9,517 nucleotides of DNA. It comes from an uncultured Eubacteriales bacterium (GTDB taxonomy: Bacteria > Bacillota > Clostridia > Lachnospirales > Lachnospiraceae). Under the pieces are notes generated by a model. That model searched no databases and was not told where the DNA came from. It saw nothing but the letters and a program-made list of their open reading frames with translations. This document shows positions 7,344 through 9,517 of this stretch, one piece after another. Within the stretch, counting starts at the first letter, position 1, and the number at the start of each line of letters is the position of its first letter. A program made the position numbers and the translations under genes. The stretch is taken from NCBI GenBank assembly GCA_900313765.1, contig OMSN01000157.1:1-9517 (forward strand), written 5' to 3'.

Positions 7344-8135
7344 ATGAAAAAGATACGTGCAATCATTATAGCCATGGTTCTGGGAACCGTGGCTGCCGGT
7401 CCGTGCCACGCGGCTGATCTCAAGAGCATTATGGAATCCCACAAGGAAGAGATCATAACGCAGTGCAGGGAATACGGGATCTGGCCATCGGTCGTGGTCG
7501 GCATGGCAGGAGTCGAATCCGGCTATGCTTCGGTCTCGTCACTTGCCGGCACATACAACAATTACTGGGGAATCACCTATTCTCCGACCATTGCGAAAAT
7601 CGTTCCCTGCGGAAGTGTTTACGGTGGGTTCTCCGCGTTCCCAACCTTCTCAGATGGGCTTCATGCGTTCCTGATCTGGTTCTGGCAGGGCTGCTATCCG
7701 GGGGTCGCACGTGTGATCCGCAATCTGGATTCCACCCCGGAAGCCATGTACAGCGCGGTCATAGCCAGTGGTTACATGACAGGGACTGAAGGGTACTATG
7801 AAGGAATCGTGGCGCATGCACATGCGGTAGGCGCTGACGAATGGAACAAGATTGCGTTCCCGGACGGAAGGAAATATGTTCCTTATGTGGAAGGAATGCC
7901 GGATTCCATTGAAGTCGGAACCTACGATTACCCACATGACCGGTACAACCCTCATTTTGAGCTGGAGAGGCTTCTGCCGGAGAATTCAGTGGAATCCGAT
8001 GAGAGGGTCTCTTATGACCAGCTGCGCTCAGACAGTGATCATGGAGAAGTGGATCTGAAGAAGATTCAGACCGAGTCGCGGACAGAGGAGATCGATACAG
8101 AGGATCAGAAGAAACTGTCTGTAAATATGAAATAA
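7344..8135 (+). CDS. Secreted GH73-like endo-beta-N-acetylglucosaminidase (peptidoglycan hydrolase)
   Basis: Probable cell-wall hydrolase cleaving glycan strands between GlcNAc and MurNAc. The start has AAGGA 6 nt upstream, touching the previous gene's stop. A classic signal peptide (MKK, then a hydrophobic run) ends at CHA-AD, after residue 23, predicting a secreted 240-residue mature protein. The GH73/FlgJ pattern is visible: catalytic Glu58 in GMAGVESGYAS, then SSLAGTYNNYWGI (66-77), then a FSAFPTFSDGLHAF segment (96-109) equivalent to the FRxYxSxxES motif, and YPGVARVIRN and IASGYMTGTEGYYEGIV resembling the family's closing A-GYATDxxYxxKI region. The C-terminal third (about 175-263) is acidic/polar with no recognised binding domain. 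The wall-binding function may be supplied in trans by the preceding gene product. The subfamily, substrate bond and activity are inferred from motifs only. Confidence 0.86.
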   Translation: MKKIRAIIIAMVLGTVAAGPCHAADLKSIMESHKEEIITQCREYGIWPSVVVGMAGVESGYASVSSLAGTYNNYWGITYSPTIAKIVPCGSVYGGFSAFPTFSDGLHAFLIWFWQGCYPGVARVIRNLDSTPEAMYSAVIASGYMTGTEGYYEGIVAHAHAVGADEWNKIAFPDGRKYVPYVEGMPDSIEVGTYDYPHDRYNPHFELERLLPENSVESDERVSYDQLRSDSDHGEVDLKKIQTESRTEEIDTEDQKKLSVNMK

Positions 8136-8180
8136 AGCAGATAAACCGGAATTGAAGCTGATCTGCAGACAGAGACATGA

Positions 8181-8211
8181 AAAATGGCGCCGTTTGATGC
8201 GGCGCCATTTT
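8181..8211. terminator. Bidirectional intrinsic terminator between convergent genes
   Basis: A perfect 12-bp stem (8181-8192 with 8200-8211; arms AAAATGGCGCCG and its complement) closes a 7-nt loop. The plus strand continues with TTTTATTAT and the minus strand with a T5 run, so it can end both the envelope operon (stop 8135) and the minus-strand gene whose stop is at 8235. Confidence 0.92.
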
Positions 8212-8234
8212 ATTATGAACAAAGGTGCGTACAG

Positions 8235-9311
8235 TCAGGCTGCGGTGCAGTTCTCAATGGTAAAGACGGTCGGCTGGTCGTACGGAGCACCATATGCCTG
8301 CGCGACCTGTTCATTGTAGAAACCGGCCCCGACAAAGTCGTCAACGCCTTCTGCGCCTTCGGCAACATTTATTTTGACATTGCTCGTAGTGCAGTCTGAA
8401 ACGGCCGTTACCGGGATGCCTGCAGATTCGTCTTCGAATCCTCCGGAATACCCTGTTATGCCTCCGATCCAGTAACAGCCGTCTCCGGCAGTAATGTTCA
8501 CGTCAGCTGCAGAGCAGCCGGTAATTTCTTCCGCACCGAATGCGCAGCCTGAAACGCCGCCAAGACCATAGCAGTTTGCTCCTGCGGTGACATTGCCGGC
8601 CGCAGAGCAGTTGAGAAGGGATGTCATCTCCAGACCGCCTCCTACGATACCCGTGTTTGCTGTGTTATCCGGGATCTCTATGTCCGCCTGGGCCTCGCAG
8701 TTGATCAGCATGCTGGCCATACCGGCTCCTACGATGCCGCCGTACATGCCCTCAGCGCTCATGTCAGATGAATATGCTTTGACAGAACAGCCTTTCAGGA
8801 CTACATCACTGACGGTGGAGCAGTAGGAATAGCCAATCACATCACTGACCATGATGGTTCCCTGTGCGGAAGCGTTTTCCACTGTCAGATTCTCAACGGT
8901 TGCATTGGCGATGCATCCGAATAGGCCGGAGCACCAGGTGTCTTCTTCACCAACCGTGAAGTTAGAGATCGTGTGGCCGTTTCCGTTGAAAGTTCCAGTG
9001 AAAGCATTTTCCTCGGAGGGAGTCTCCGCTTCTTCCCCTTCTTCGCCTTCCGGTACAAAACTGCCGATCGGAGTGATGGAAGCGCCTTCCAGGTCAATGT
9101 CTGCCGTCAGTACATAGTAAGCACTGAGGTTATTCATGACTTCTGCCAGATCTTCAGCGGAAGCGATCTCGATCGCATCTTCCGGGATCTCATCCACAAC
9201 CGGGGTTACATCTCCTTCTGTCAGATTCTGCTCCGTTTCTTGTGCCATGGCACCCATGCAGGAAACAACGGCCAGCATGGCTGAAAGTGATAATACTGCT
9301 GCTTTTCTCAT
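8235..9311 (-). CDS. Secreted GLUG/beta-helix-type repeat protein with cysteine ladder
   Basis: A 358-residue exported protein. The start has a near-perfect AAGGAGGT ribosome site 7 nt upstream. A signal peptide ends at AMA-QE after residue 23 (an imperfect lipobox VVSC is also present). IASAEDLAEVMNN, YYVLTADIDLEGASITPIG and FTGTFNGNGHTISNFTV match the opening of GLUG-motif surface proteins of Firmicutes and Bacteroidetes. Repeats with GGIVG/GGVSG cores follow (about 158-290), consistent with a right-handed parallel beta-helix. An acidic insert (EGEEGEEAETPSEE) occupies about 88-101. Twelve cysteines fall in the mature part, with C175, C205, C235 and C266 spaced 30 to 31 residues. No catalytic site or sortase/S-layer anchor is visible; the C-terminus simply ends ENCTAA. 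Its role is unknown; adhesion or surface display is a guess. It is monocistronic, with its own promoter and terminator. Confidence 0.8.
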   Translation of the reverse strand: MRKAAVLSLSAMLAVVSCMGAMAQETEQNLTEGDVTPVVDEIPEDAIEIASAEDLAEVMNNLSAYYVLTADIDLEGASITPIGSFVPEGEEGEEAETPSEENAFTGTFNGNGHTISNFTVGEEDTWCSGLFGCIANATVENLTVENASAQGTIMVSDVIGYSYCSTVSDVVLKGCSVKAYSSDMSAEGMYGGIVGAGMASMLINCEAQADIEIPDNTANTGIVGGGLEMTSLLNCSAAGNVTAGANCYGLGGVSGCAFGAEEITGCSAADVNITAGDGCYWIGGITGYSGGFEDESAGIPVTAVSDCTTSNVKINVAEGAEGVDDFVGAGFYNEQVAQAYGAPYDQPTVFTIENCTAA

Positions 9312-9318
9312 AAGGTGA

Positions 9319-9326
9319 ACCTCCTT
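9319..9326 (-). promoter_or_regulatory. Strong ribosome site of the beta-helix gene
   Basis: On the minus strand AAGGAGGT lies 7 nt upstream of the ATG at 9311. The AAGG can pair with CCTT just before the start, but that 4-bp stem is too weak to claim regulation. Confidence 0.85.
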
Positions 9327-9403
9327 AATCGGACTAAAAATTAGCTGCGTTAAACCACAGTTAGAATATTGTAACTAAACGGGGATGTCAATTCATTAAT
9401 CGG
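9325..9403. repeat. Pair of direct TTAATCGG repeats flanking the minus-strand promoter
   Basis: TTAATCGG occurs at 9325-9332 and 9396-9403, each followed a few bases later by an AAAATT run. One copy lies just upstream of the -35 and the other between the predicted transcription start and the ribosome site. They could be operator half-sites, but an 8-bp match may be chance. Confidence 0.35.
9363..9391 (-). promoter_or_regulatory. Sigma-A-type promoter of the beta-helix gene
   Basis: Reading the minus strand, a perfect -35 TTGACA (9391-9386) is followed after exactly 17 nt by TATTCT (9368-9363; 4 of 6 for -10). Transcription would start near 9356, giving a leader of about 45 nt that holds the AAGGAGGT site. 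Confidence 0.75.
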
Positions 9404-9433
9404 GTCAAAATTCTCAATAAGGAAGTCCGTACA

Positions 9434-9487
9434 ACGAGAAAACCGCACGGCTGAAAGAAGTTCAGGATGCTCCTTCAACCATGCGGT
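9434..9487 (-). terminator. Intrinsic terminator downstream of the minus-strand tRNA
   Basis: On the minus strand a 14-bp stem (9487-9474 with 9455-9442) forms with two G-U wobbles and no mismatch, closing an 18-nt loop, followed by TTTTCTCGTT. Read on the plus strand the same wobbles become C-A mismatches, which shows the hairpin belongs to minus-strand RNA. It starts 12 nt after the tRNA end. Confidence 0.8.
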
Positions 9488-9499
9488 CTGTAATATTCA

Positions 9500-9517
9500 T
9501 GCCGGTGGTGGGACTCG
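9500..9517 (-). tRNA. 3' end of a tRNA gene, probably tRNA-Leu (rest lies outside the window)
   Basis: The minus strand from the window edge reads as the end of a tRNA: CGAGT (end of the T loop), CCCAC (3' strand of the T stem), CACCGGC (3' strand of the acceptor stem), then A as discriminator. The next bases are TGA, so CCA would be added after transcription. A GCCGGTG...CACCGGC acceptor stem with A73 is typical of Firmicutes tRNA-Leu, but the anticodon is outside the window, so the isotype is tentative. A terminator follows directly. Only 18 nt are visible. Confidence 0.75.

Noticed and set aside
5838..7442. Long minus-strand open frame (534 codons) opposite lysA and the peptidoglycan-binding gene
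   Set aside because: It lies antisense to two clearly recognised genes, crosses their junction, has no recognisable domain, and its composition (His/Arg/Leu/Ile-rich) is that of a codon-bias shadow.
8136..8180. Weak GCAGAT/ATCTGC inverted repeat before the main terminator
   Set aside because: It has only six pairs with a long loop and no T tract; the perfect 12-bp hairpin right after it explains termination.
9497..9517. Window-edge minus-strand frame ending in TGA as the tail of a protein gene
   Set aside because: The bases fit a tRNA T-stem and acceptor 3' strand exactly; the short RVPPPA-stop reading has no support.

Overview
The window looks like chromosomal DNA from a Gram-positive, anaerobic Clostridia-type bacterium, most likely Lachnospiraceae or a close relative. 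This rests on strong AAGGAG-type ribosome sites, GC content that looks slightly above half, short acidic/Ala/Thr-rich linkers behind signal peptides, an LTA-synthase-family envelope gene, and the style of the diaminopimelate decarboxylase. These are impressions from reading; no search was run.

Left part (1-1942): the end of a polyamine ABC transporter operon. It holds the 3' end of a PotC-type permease and a complete PotD-type binding lipoprotein, closed by a strong hairpin terminator.

Middle (1955-8211): a probable five-gene, same-strand transcription unit with its own promoter. In order: (i) a rhomboid-fold membrane protein lacking the catalytic Gly-x-Ser-Gly motif and carrying a C-terminal Cys/His zinc-finger-like tail; (ii) an LTA-synthase/phosphoglycerol-transferase-family gene broken by an apparent internal deletion of about 80 nt that shifts the frame; (iii) lysA-type diaminopimelate decarboxylase; (iv) an exported, possibly lipid-anchored protein with a peptidoglycan-binding domain; (v) a secreted GH73-like glucosaminidase. 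Gaps from (ii) onward are 4 to 18 nt, and the common theme is the cell envelope. A perfect 12-bp hairpin usable on both strands closes the unit.

Right part (8235-9517): a convergent minus-strand gene for a secreted GLUG/beta-helix-type protein with cysteines repeating about every 30 residues, driven by a promoter with a consensus TTGACA. At the right edge are the last 18 nt of a minus-strand tRNA (probably tRNA-Leu) and its hairpin terminator.

I see no mobile element, CRISPR array or obvious defence system. The most notable points are the broken LtaS-family gene inside an otherwise intact envelope operon, the rhomboid pseudoprotease/zinc-tail protein, the uncharacterised helical domain in the peptidoglycan-binding protein, and the cysteine-ladder secreted protein.
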